Assembly (NCBI GenBank): GCA_005888955.1
Contig: VBCS01000244.1
Location: 1-5,050 of the forward strand
Direction: 5' to 3'
Source of the DNA: Betaproteobacteria bacterium
GTDB lineage: Bacteria; Pseudomonadota; Gammaproteobacteria; Burkholderiales; Casimicrobiaceae
DNA length: 5,050 nucleotides
Numbering within the stretch: the stretch's first letter is position 1; the number at the start of each line of letters is the position of its first letter. The notes beneath the pieces are model-generated. The model was not told where the DNA came from, did no database searches, and was given only the letters and a program-made list of their open reading frames with translations. The translations under genes were made by a program, and so were the position numbers. Positions 1 through 5,050 of the stretch are shown in pieces.

Positions 1-524
1 AGCGCGAGCGGTCGCCCGGCAGCGTCCTTCGCGGCCAGCGCGGGCGTCCGGGCCAGCGGCCACACGATCCCCAGCGCTGGATCGTTCCACAGCAGTGTGC
101 GCTCGTGTTCCGCGTACCAGTAGTCGGTCGTCTTATAGAGAAACTCGGCGGCGTCGGAGAGCACGAGGAAACCGTGCGCATATCCCGGCGGGATCCACAG
201 CATCTGCTTGTTCTGCGCCGAAAGCGTGATGCCCGTCCAGCGGCCGAAAGTCGGCGAGCTTTTGCGGATGTCGACGGCCACGTCGAACACCTCGCCGGCG
301 CACACGCGCACGAGCTTGCCTTGCGCGTGCTCGATCTGGTAGTGCAGCCCCCGCAGGACGTCGCGTGACGAACGCGAGTGGTTGTCCTGCACGAACTCCG
401 CCGTGAGCCCCGCCGCCGCCAGCACGCGCTTGTTCCAGCTTTCGAAGAAAAAGCCGCGATCGTCGTTGAAAACCCGGGGCTCGATCAGGAGCACGTCGGG
501 CAGTGCGGTGGACGTGATCTTCAC
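1..524 (-). CDS. rfbC: dTDP-4-dehydrorhamnose 3,5-epimerase (RmlC), 3' end cut by window edge
   Basis: Cytoplasmic cupin-fold enzyme that epimerises C3 and C5 of dTDP-4-dehydro-6-deoxy-D-glucose to give dTDP-4-dehydro-L-rhamnose, the third step of dTDP-L-rhamnose synthesis. There are 174 codons in the window and no stop; the family is about 180-185 residues, so only a few C-terminal residues are missing. Visible motifs are DDRGFFFESWN (21-31), QDNHS (46-50), RGLHYQ (58-63) with the catalytic His61, GKLVRV and GEVFDVAVDIR (69-87), IPPGYAHGF (111-119), FLYKTTDYW (128-136), and AKD (165-167), whose Asp is the expected partner of the His. The start is a GTG at 524-522, giving MKITSTALPDVLLIEP, the normal family N-terminus; no in-frame ATG lies between there and rfbA. 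No clear Shine-Dalgarno sequence precedes it. It begins 40 nt after the rfbA stop, so it is probably co-transcribed. The family call is very secure; the exact start is slightly less so. Confidence 0.95.
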   Translation of the reverse strand, partial: MKITSTALPDVLLIEPRVFNDDRGFFFESWNKRVLAAAGLTAEFVQDNHSRSSRDVLRGLHYQIEHAQGKLVRVCAGEVFDVAVDIRKSSPTFGRWTGITLSAQNKQMLWIPPGYAHGFLVLSDAAEFLYKTTDYWYAEHERTLLWNDPALGIVWPLARTPALAAKDAAGRPLA

Positions 525-564
525 GGCGATATCGGGACGCAGCGTAGAAGACCGACCGCGCGAC

Positions 565-1452
565 TCAGCGGATCAGCGGCTCGCGCAGGAGGCTCAGGAG
601 ATAGCGGCCGTATGCGTTCTTCGCCATCGCGTCGCCGAGCTTCTCGAGCGCCGCCGCGTCGATGTATCCCTGGCGATAAGCGATCTCCTCCGGGCAGGCG
701 ATCTTGAGGCCCTGCCGGCGCTCGATCGTCTCGATGTACTGGGAAGCCTCCAGCAGCGTCTCGTGCGTGCCGGTGTCGAGCCAGGCCATGCCGCGACCCA
801 TCACCTCGACTGCAAGCTCGCCTTGCGCGAGGTACTTCCGGTTCACGTCAGTGATCTCGAGCTCGCCGCGCGCGGAAGGCTTGAGCGAAGCCGCGATATC
901 GAGCACCTGGTTGTCGTAGAAATACAGCCCGGTCACCGCGTAGCGCGACTTCGGCTGCTGCGGTTTCTCTTCCAGGCTCAGCACGTGTCCGCCCGCATCG
1001 AACTCGGCGACCCCATAGCGTTCCGGGTCAGCGACCGGATAGGCGAAGACGGTGCCGCCCGCGGTGCGCGAGTCGGCGCGCTGGAGGAGCGGCTGCAACT
1101 CGTGACCGTAGAAGATGTTGTCGCCGAGCACCAGCGCGGAGGCACCGTTGCCGACGAATTCCCGGCCGATGATGAATGCCTGGGCGAGTCCGTCCGGCGA
1201 GTGCTGCACCGCGTACGATAGATGGATGCCCCACTGCGCACCGTCGCCGAGCAGCTGCGCGAAGCGTGGCGTATCCTCGGGCGTCGAGATGAGCAGGATG
1301 TCGCGGATGCCCGCCAGTAGCAGCGTCGACAGCGGATAGTAGATCATCGGCTTGTCGTAGACCGGCAGCAGCTGCTTCGAGATCACCTGCGTCACCGGGT
1401 ACAGACGGGTCCCCGACCCGCCTGCGAGGATGATGCCTTTGCGCGCGCTCAT
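565..1452 (-). CDS. rfbA: Glucose-1-phosphate thymidylyltransferase (RmlA)
   Basis: Cytoplasmic nucleotidyltransferase that joins dTTP and alpha-D-glucose-1-phosphate to form dTDP-glucose and pyrophosphate, the first step of dTDP-L-rhamnose synthesis; the family is feedback-inhibited by dTDP-rhamnose. The 295-residue length is typical. The nucleotide-binding signature GGSGTRLYPVT (11-21) is followed by SKQLLPVYDKPMIYYPLS (25-42) with catalytic Lys26. LGDNIFYG (109-116) carries the metal-binding Asp111. EEKP (161-164), GLYFYD (175-180), RGELEITD (195-202) and WLDTGTHE (224-231) with the second metal ligand Asp226 are all present. One small oddity is His84 in VQHSPDGLAQAF, where relatives usually have Pro. 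The ATG at 1452-1450 overlaps the rfbB stop as ATGA. With no obvious Shine-Dalgarno sequence, initiation probably depends on translational coupling to rfbB. All catalytic motifs look intact. Confidence 0.98.
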   Translation of the reverse strand: MSARKGIILAGGSGTRLYPVTQVISKQLLPVYDKPMIYYPLSTLLLAGIRDILLISTPEDTPRFAQLLGDGAQWGIHLSYAVQHSPDGLAQAFIIGREFVGNGASALVLGDNIFYGHELQPLLQRADSRTAGGTVFAYPVADPERYGVAEFDAGGHVLSLEEKPQQPKSRYAVTGLYFYDNQVLDIAASLKPSARGELEITDVNRKYLAQGELAVEVMGRGMAWLDTGTHETLLEASQYIETIERRQGLKIACPEEIAYRQGYIDAAALEKLGDAMAKNAYGRYLLSLLREPLIR

Positions 1453-2513
1453 GCGGGAATCGTCGCACCGGCGTAGTTAAGCGAGATCCACGTCTGGTAT
1501 TCCTTGCTCGTAACCGCCGCGAGCCAAGCCTCGTTGTCGAGGTACCAGCGCGCCGTGCGTACGAGCCCCGACTCGAAGGTCTCCGCCGGCGCCCAGCCCA
1601 ATTCGCGCCGGACCTTGGCGGCGTCGATCGCGTAACGGCGGTCGTGGCCCGCGCGGTCTTTGACAAACGTGATCTGTGCCGCGTACTCGCGCCCTGGCTT
1701 GAGCTCGGCGAGAATCCGGCACAGCGCGCGCACGACTTCGATGTTCGTCATCTCCGCGCCCCCGCCGATGTTGTACGTCTCGCCGGCGCGCCCGCGCTCG
1801 AGCACAGTACGGATCGCCGCGCAATGGTCGCCGACATAGAGCCAGTCGCGGACGTTCAGCCCGTCGCCGTACACCGGCAGGGGCTTGCCGGTGACCGCGT
1901 TATGGATCATCAGCGGGATCAGCTTTTCCGGAAACTGCCGCGGACCGTAATTGTTCGAGCAGTTGGTCGTAAGCGTGGGCAGCCCGTAGGTGTGGCGGTA
2001 CGCGCGGACCAAATGATCGGAAGCGGCCTTCGAGGCCGCGTAGGGACTGTTCGGCGCGTAGGGCGTCGTCTCGGAAAACGCCGGATCGTGGGGACCGAGC
2101 GAGCCGTACACTTCGTCGGTAGACACATGCAGCAGACGGAAGCGCGAGCGCTCGGGCTCCGGCAATGCGCTCCAATAGGCGCGGGCCGCCTCGAGCAGCG
2201 CAAACGTGCCGACGACGTTGGTTTGGATGAACTCGGTCGGTCCGTGAATCGAGCGATCGACATGGCTCTCGGCCGCGAAATTGAGCACGGCCCGCGGCCG
2301 GTGCACAGACAGCAGCGCCTCGACCTGCGCGCGATCGCCGATGTCGCCGCGGACGAACAGGTGCCGCGCATTCCCTTTCAGCGCGGCGAGGTTGCCCAGG
2401 TTGCCGGCGTAGGTAAGCTTGTCGAGATTGACGACCGGCTCTTCGCCTGCCGCGCACCAGTCGAGGACGAAGTTGGCGCCGATGAAGCCGGCGCCTCCGG
2501 TGACCAGAATCAT
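1449..2513 (-). CDS. rfbB: dTDP-glucose 4,6-dehydratase (RmlB)
   Basis: NAD-dependent extended short-chain dehydrogenase/reductase that converts dTDP-glucose to dTDP-4-dehydro-6-deoxy-D-glucose, the second step of dTDP-L-rhamnose synthesis. The 354 residues match the family length. The Rossmann motif GGAGFIG is at 6-12 and the NAD-ribose-binding Asp is in NLDKLTYAG (29-37). FAAESHVDRSI spans 79-89. The catalytic set is Thr132-Asp133-Glu134 in STDEVYG, with Tyr158 and Lys162 in YAASK. NCSNNYGPRQFPEKLIP (184-200) and YGDGLNVRDWLYV (215-227) are the sugar-nucleotide-binding signatures. The frame stays open upstream to 2756, but that stretch is arginine-rich, antisense-like and overlaps the epimerase gene. 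The ATG at 2513-2511 is chosen because it directly begins MILVTGGAGFIG and has an AGGAAA ribosome-binding site 7 nt upstream. It lies 34 nt after the epimerase stop and overlaps rfbA by 4 nt. Confidence 0.97.
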   Translation of the reverse strand: MILVTGGAGFIGANFVLDWCAAGEEPVVNLDKLTYAGNLGNLAALKGNARHLFVRGDIGDRAQVEALLSVHRPRAVLNFAAESHVDRSIHGPTEFIQTNVVGTFALLEAARAYWSALPEPERSRFRLLHVSTDEVYGSLGPHDPAFSETTPYAPNSPYAASKAASDHLVRAYRHTYGLPTLTTNCSNNYGPRQFPEKLIPLMIHNAVTGKPLPVYGDGLNVRDWLYVGDHCAAIRTVLERGRAGETYNIGGGAEMTNIEVVRALCRILAELKPGREYAAQITFVKDRAGHDRRYAIDAAKVRRELGWAPAETFESGLVRTARWYLDNEAWLAAVTSKEYQTWISLNYAGATIPA

Positions 2514-2520
2514 CGGTCGA

Positions 2521-2526
2521 TTTCCT
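2521..2526 (-). promoter_or_regulatory. Ribosome-binding site that fixes the rfbB start
   Basis: On the minus strand, AGGAAA lies 7 nt before the ATG at 2513-2511. This spacing supports the short 354-residue form of RfbB over the longer open frame reaching 2756. Confidence 0.7.
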
Positions 2527-2541
2527 GTCGGAGGGGCGCGA

Positions 2542-2550
2542 ATTCTATCA
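2542..2550 (-). promoter_or_regulatory. Possible extended -10 promoter for rfbBAC
   Basis: The minus strand reads TGA-TAGAAT from 2550 to 2542. This matches the sigma-70 extended -10 form (TGn followed by a hexamer five of six identical to TATAAT). The TGA is also the stop codon of the upstream epimerase gene. The element sits in a small AT-richer patch within GC-rich DNA, and a transcript from it would begin near 2535, leaving a leader of about 20 nt that contains the rfbB Shine-Dalgarno sequence. No convincing -35 hexamer is visible inside the epimerase gene, though extended -10 promoters can work without one. The reading is pattern-based only, and a chance match is possible. Confidence 0.3.
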
Positions 2551-3555
2551 CGCGCTGGAAGCCGGCTCGGCGCCGCCGTAATACTCGCGATACCACGCGA
2601 CGAAGCGCGACAGCCCTTCGGCGAGCGGCGTCGTCGGCGCGAATCCCGTCGCGGCGGCGAGGCGCTCGATCGACGCGAAAGTCGCCGGCACGTCCCCCTG
2701 CTGCAGCGGCAGATATTCCTTGACCGCGCGCCGACCCAGGAGCCGTTCCAGCTCACCGATGAATTCTTCCAGCTTCACGGCCTTATGGTTGCCGATGTTG
2801 TAGATCGCGTAGGGTGCGCCGGTCGGGGAATCCCCGCGTGGCGGGCGGGAGAGTACCCGTACCACACCCTCGACGATGTCGTCGACGTAGGTGAAATCGC
2901 GCTGCATGTCGCCGTGATTGAATACCTTGATCGTCTCGCCGGCGAGAATGGCGCGGGTAAACAACATCGGCGCCATGTCCGGCCGGCCCCACGGCCCGTA
3001 AACGGTGAAGAAGCGCAGCCCCGTGCTCGGCAGCCCGTACAGATGGCTGTAGCTGTGCGCCATCAGCTCGTCGGCCTTCTTGGTCGCCGCATAAAGGCTC
3101 ACCGGATGGTCGACGTTCTGGTCTTCGGAGAACGGTAGCGTGTGATTGGCGCCGTAGACGCTCGAGCTCGATGCATAGACCAGGTGCGCGACCTCGGCGT
3201 GACGACATCCTTCGAGCACGGCGCCGAACGCATCGACGTTGTTGCGCAGATACGCGCCGGGATTGACGAGGGAGTAGCGCACGCCGGGCTGCGCCGCGAG
3301 ATGCGCGACGTGCGAGAAGCCCCCGTCGCGCAACAATGCAAGGGTCGCGGCGCCTTCGGCGAGATCGAGCGTATCGCAGTGCACGCCCGCGGCGGCGAGC
3401 TGCCCGGCGCGAGCGCGCTTGAGCGCGATGTCGTAATACGGATCGAAGCTGTCGACTCCGGCGACGTCGGCGCCGTCACGCTTGAGGCGCAGCGCCAGAT
3501 GCATGCCAATGAACCCGGCCGCCCCTGTGACGAGCACACGCTTGCGCGCCGTCAC
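2548..3555 (-). CDS. UDP-glucuronate 4-epimerase-like NAD-dependent epimerase
   Basis: Extended short-chain dehydrogenase/reductase, predicted to interconvert UDP-glucuronate and UDP-galacturonate using bound NAD in the cytoplasm. The 335 residues match the family length. GAAGFIG (11-17) is the Rossmann motif and Asp35 in VDSFDPYYD the likely NAD-ribose ligand; the SFDPYYD...LKRAR stretch (36-49) resembles the NDYYD...LK..R signature of UDP-glucuronate epimerases. VYASSSSVYG (126-135) and Tyr155-xxx-Lys159 form the catalytic centre. RFFTVYGPWGRPDMA (181-195) and GDMQRDFTYVDDIVEGVVR (215-233) are also characteristic of that subgroup. UDP-glucose 4-epimerase or another UDP-sugar epimerase remains possible. 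The start is GTG at 3555-3553, with a GGAG site 8 nt upstream; the first in-frame ATG is codon 18, which would delete the NAD-binding loop. The start overlaps the stop of the glycosyltransferase as GTGA. Its product would feed the same glycan as the adjacent rhamnose genes. Confidence 0.88.
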   Translation of the reverse strand: MTARKRVLVTGAAGFIGMHLALRLKRDGADVAGVDSFDPYYDIALKRARAGQLAAAGVHCDTLDLAEGAATLALLRDGGFSHVAHLAAQPGVRYSLVNPGAYLRNNVDAFGAVLEGCRHAEVAHLVYASSSSVYGANHTLPFSEDQNVDHPVSLYAATKKADELMAHSYSHLYGLPSTGLRFFTVYGPWGRPDMAPMLFTRAILAGETIKVFNHGDMQRDFTYVDDIVEGVVRVLSRPPRGDSPTGAPYAIYNIGNHKAVKLEEFIGELERLLGRRAVKEYLPLQQGDVPATFASIERLAAATGFAPTTPLAEGLSRFVAWYREYYGGAEPASSA

Positions 3556-4325
3556 CGCGCTCGCTCCGCCTGCTCCAGCGCACGGAGCTTCGCGTACTTG
3601 CAGAAGCTCGAGAAGCTTCCGATGGCGATGTGCACAAGGCCCGCGGTGCCATCGAGAAATCCGGCGCGCAGCAAGTAGAAGCGCAGGAATCGGACCAGCG
3701 GCGAGAACACGAGGCGCACGAAGGAAAAGCGCTCGCCGCGGGCGTGCATCGCTTCCGCCTGCAAGCTCGTGTAGCGATTCTGCTTGGCGAGATAGGCGTC
3801 GAGCGACTCCGCCGACGCGTGCAATAGATCTCCCTCGAGGCGACCTACGTCGCCATCGCCGACGACATGCTCGTGCACGTCGTCCTCGCTCCAGCGCGCA
3901 TGACGCCGATCAAACAGCCGCAGGTTCCAGTCCGGATATCCCTCGCCATGTGCAAGCCAGCGGCCGAGAAAGCGATTCCGGCGCGCCATTGCGTAAGCCT
4001 TGCATCGCGGCGCCTGCAAGGCACTCCGGATGCTTCCCGCGAGCTCGGGCGACACGCGCTCGTCCGCGTCCAGGCACAGGACCCAATCGTGCGCGGCTTG
4101 CGCGACCGCAAAGTTCTTCTGTGGCCCGAAGCCCAGCCACGACTGCGCGACGACGCGCGCGCCGGAGCGGCGGGCGATATCTACGGTATCATCGCGACTG
4201 CCGGAATCGACGACGATCGCTTCGGCGGCAAACGCGGCGGAAGCGAGGCAGTCCGCGAGTTGTGCCGCGGCATCGCGCGTGATCACGACGAGCGAAAGGG
4301 CGAGCGGGGGAAGCGGATCGGACAT
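3552..4325 (-). CDS. Family 2 glycosyltransferase, WaaE / LPS core beta-glucosyltransferase-like
   Basis: Predicted GT-A fold, inverting glycosyltransferase that acts at the cytoplasmic face of the inner membrane on LPS core or a lipid-linked glycan; donor and acceptor cannot be read from the sequence. The 257 residues match the short GT2 subgroup that includes WaaE/KdtX. The N-terminal strand LSLVVITRDAAAQL (10-23) is followed by AIVVDSGSRDDTVDIA (36-51), with Asp40 expected to bind nucleotide. VLCLDADERVSPEL (82-95) contains the metal-binding Asp86-Ala-Asp88. GYPDWNLRLFDRR (129-141) and DDVHEHV (148-154) cover the acceptor/catalytic region typical of this subgroup. KQNRYT (181-186) and a hydrophobic, basic C-terminal segment (about 203-235) may associate with membrane without forming a clear transmembrane helix. 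RDAA replaces the usual N-E pair near the N-terminus. The start is ATG 4325-4323; the only purine-rich site (GAGG) lies just 2 nt upstream. It is the first gene of the minus-strand operon and divergent from waaC, which supports a role in LPS. Confidence 0.85.
   Translation of the reverse strand: MSDPLPPLALSLVVITRDAAAQLADCLASAAFAAEAIVVDSGSRDDTVDIARRSGARVVAQSWLGFGPQKNFAVAQAAHDWVLCLDADERVSPELAGSIRSALQAPRCKAYAMARRNRFLGRWLAHGEGYPDWNLRLFDRRHARWSEDDVHEHVVGDGDVGRLEGDLLHASAESLDAYLAKQNRYTSLQAEAMHARGERFSFVRLVFSPLVRFLRFYLLRAGFLDGTAGLVHIAIGSFSSFCKYAKLRALEQAERAR
3564..3567 (-). promoter_or_regulatory. Ribosome-binding site supporting a GTG start of the epimerase
   Basis: GGAG on the minus strand lies 8 nt before the GTG at 3555-3553, within the last codons of the glycosyltransferase gene. 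It supports the GTG start with 4-nt coupling, because no ATG precedes the NAD-binding motif. Confidence 0.6.
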
Positions 4326-4469
4326 CGCCTCGAACGAGAAAGCGCGCGGCGATTATTCTTGCTCACAAGCCCGCGGCCGCTAATTCTACGTGCAAACCCG
4401 CCCGCAAGCCATCCGCCGTCCTCGCCCATGCAACCGCACCGCGGAAGAGCGCGACATGGCAGTTCCGCG
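4326..4469. promoter_or_regulatory. Divergent intergenic region between glycosyltransferase and waaC
   Basis: This 144-nt gap must hold promoters for both directions if neither gene is read from further away. The AT-richer part is about 4351-4390. On the minus strand, AATAAT (4357-4352) and TAGAAT (4388-4383) are each one mismatch from the -10 consensus, but neither has a good -35 at proper spacing. On the plus strand, TTGCTC (4359-4364) followed about 17 nt later by AATTCT is only a weak pair. A GC palindrome, GCGGCCGC (4373-4380), lies between the candidates. The presence of a promoter is likely from gene orientation; the exact elements are uncertain. Confidence 0.4.
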
Positions 4470-4473
4470 ATGA
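4456..4473 (+). other. Candidate five-codon leader ORF (MAVPR) overlapping the waaC start
   Basis: An ATG at 4456 opens a frame of five codons, MAVPR, ending in TGA at 4471-4473. That stop overlaps the waaC ATG (4470-4472) as ATGA. A purine-rich GGAAGAG (4443-4449) lies 6 nt upstream of the mini-ORF start, a suitable Shine-Dalgarno distance, whereas it is 20 nt from the waaC ATG, which has no good site of its own. The arrangement would allow waaC translation by termination-reinitiation. It could equally be chance, particularly if waaC really begins at the in-frame ATG 4428. Confidence 0.3.
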
Positions 4474-5050
4474 CCAGCGCGCTGATCATCCGCCCGTCGT
4501 CGCTGGGCGATATCGTGCATGCGCTGCCGATCGTGCACGACCTGCACCATCACCGTCCGGGGCTCGCGGTCGACTGGGTTGCCGAAGAGCCGTTTACCAC
4601 ATTGGTGCGCCTGAACCGGGGCGTGCGCCGCGTCATAACGGTCGCATTGCGGCGCTGGCGGCATCGCGTGCTTTCACGCTCGACGTGGCGCGAGCTTAGC
4701 GCATTCCGCCATGAACTCGTTCGCGAACGCTACGATGCGGTCATCGATCTGCAGGAGCAGGTCAAAGGCGCGTTGATCGCCTGGCTCGCGCGCGGCCCGG
4801 TGCACGGCCCGGATCGGACGAGCGTGCGCGAGCCGATGGCCACGCTACTCTACCGCCATACCTACCGCATCGATCCGCGGCAACATCTTATCGATCGCTG
4901 TCGCCGTCTCGCGGGCCGCGCGTTCGGGTATAAGCCGGAGGGCGAACCGCACTTCGATCTCGTTCCGCCGCCGCTAACCTTGGCCCCCGACGCGCCCTAC
5001 GCTGTCTTTCTCCACGCCACCAGCCGCGACGAGAAACTTTGGCCGGAAGC
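4470..5050 (+). CDS. waaC: ADP-heptose:LPS heptosyltransferase I (WaaC/RfaC), 3' part beyond window
   Basis: Family 9 glycosyltransferase of the inner-membrane cytoplasmic face that transfers L-glycero-D-manno-heptose from ADP-heptose to Kdo2-lipid A, the first heptose of the LPS inner core. There are 193 codons in the window; the family is about 320, so the whole N-terminal acceptor domain is present and the C-terminal ADP-heptose-binding domain is missing. The N-terminus ALIIRPSSLGDIVHALP (4-20) has the GD motif with the proposed catalytic Asp14. VDWVAEEPF (34-42), VALRRWR (58-64), YDAVIDLQEQVKGAL (88-102), VREPMATLLY (119-128) and AVFLHATSRDEKLWPE (178-193) align well with remembered E. 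coli WaaC. In DLQEQVKG, Glu-Gln stands where E. coli has Gly-Leu. The start at 4470 matches the family N-terminus; an in-frame ATG at 4428 would add 14 residues (MQPHRGRARHGSSA) that look like non-coding leader. It is transcribed divergently from the glycosyltransferase operon. Confidence 0.95.
   Translation, partial: MTSALIIRPSSLGDIVHALPIVHDLHHHRPGLAVDWVAEEPFTTLVRLNRGVRRVITVALRRWRHRVLSRSTWRELSAFRHELVRERYDAVIDLQEQVKGALIAWLARGPVHGPDRTSVREPMATLLYRHTYRIDPRQHLIDRCRRLAGRAFGYKPEGEPHFDLVPPPLTLAPDAPYAVFLHATSRDEKLWPE

Noticed and set aside
382..1221. Plus-strand open frame of 279 codons opposite rfbC and rfbA
   Set aside because: Same mirror effect of GC-rich codon use; it spans two well-supported genes on the other strand and the gap between them, and no family motif is seen.
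1644..2723. Long plus-strand open frame of 359 codons opposite rfbB
   Set aside because: It lies antisense to a gene with full family motifs, its translation is rich in Arg, Ala, Val and Gly with no recognisable domain, and long antisense frames are expected opposite GC-rich genes.
2514..2756. N-terminal extension of the rfbB frame
   Set aside because: The added 81 residues are Arg/Ser-rich, overlap the epimerase gene and precede a perfect Rossmann start that has its own ribosome-binding site.
3482..4282. Plus-strand open frame of 266 codons opposite the glycosyltransferase
   Set aside because: Arg/Ser/Ala-rich shadow of the GT2 gene, with no domain and no ribosome-binding context.
4371..4380. 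GC palindrome CCGCGGCCGC between the divergent genes
   Set aside because: A short self-complementary GC run is common in DNA of this composition; without a second copy or conservation it cannot be called an operator.
4428..4469. Upstream in-frame ATG at 4428 as the waaC start
   Set aside because: It adds 14 residues not seen in the family ahead of a canonical N-terminus and has no ribosome-binding site; 4470 is preferred although not proven.
4283..4664. Minus-strand open frames crossing the divergent intergenic region into waaC
   Set aside because: They overlap the start of waaC antisense, show no motif and would conflict with the divergent promoter arrangement.

Overview
The window is a GC-rich, densely packed bacterial segment that carries surface-polysaccharide genes. 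An ADP-heptose:LPS heptosyltransferase I (WaaC) fits only a Gram-negative organism making lipopolysaccharide. The GC-rich codon use, the GTG starts and the character of the WaaC and glycosyltransferase proteins suggest a betaproteobacterium or a high-GC relative. That placement is an inference from sequence style, not from a search.

Layout: positions 1-4325 hold five genes, all on the minus strand, so transcription runs from high to low coordinates. In transcription order they are: a family 2 glycosyltransferase resembling the WaaE/LPS-core beta-glucosyltransferase group (4325-3552); a UDP-glucuronate 4-epimerase-like NAD-dependent epimerase (3555-2548, GTG start); rfbB/rmlB (2513-1449); rfbA/rmlA (1452-565); and rfbC/rmlC (524 to beyond the left edge, GTG start, only the last few codons missing). 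Two junctions have 4-nt stop/start overlaps (GTGA at 3555-3552, ATGA at 1452-1449). The other two gaps are 34 and 40 nt. This looks like one operon, possibly with a second internal promoter just before rfbB. Positions 4326-4469 form a short divergent intergenic region. From 4470 the plus strand carries waaC, cut by the right edge after 193 codons of about 320.

How the genes fit together: RfbA, RfbB and RfbC perform three of the four steps from glucose-1-phosphate to dTDP-L-rhamnose. The last enzyme, RfbD, is not in the window and is probably just beyond position 1 or elsewhere in the genome. The epimerase would supply UDP-galacturonate (or a related UDP-sugar), the GT2 enzyme would add a sugar to a lipid-linked or core acceptor, and WaaC adds the first heptose to Kdo2-lipid A. 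Together they point to LPS core/O-antigen assembly with rhamnose and probably a uronic acid.

I see no tRNA, rRNA, insertion sequence, CRISPR array or phage feature, and no sign of a new defence or other exotic system. The most interesting details are regulatory: a five-codon mini-ORF with its own Shine-Dalgarno sequence that overlaps the waaC start, and an extended -10 element built on the epimerase stop codon just upstream of rfbB.
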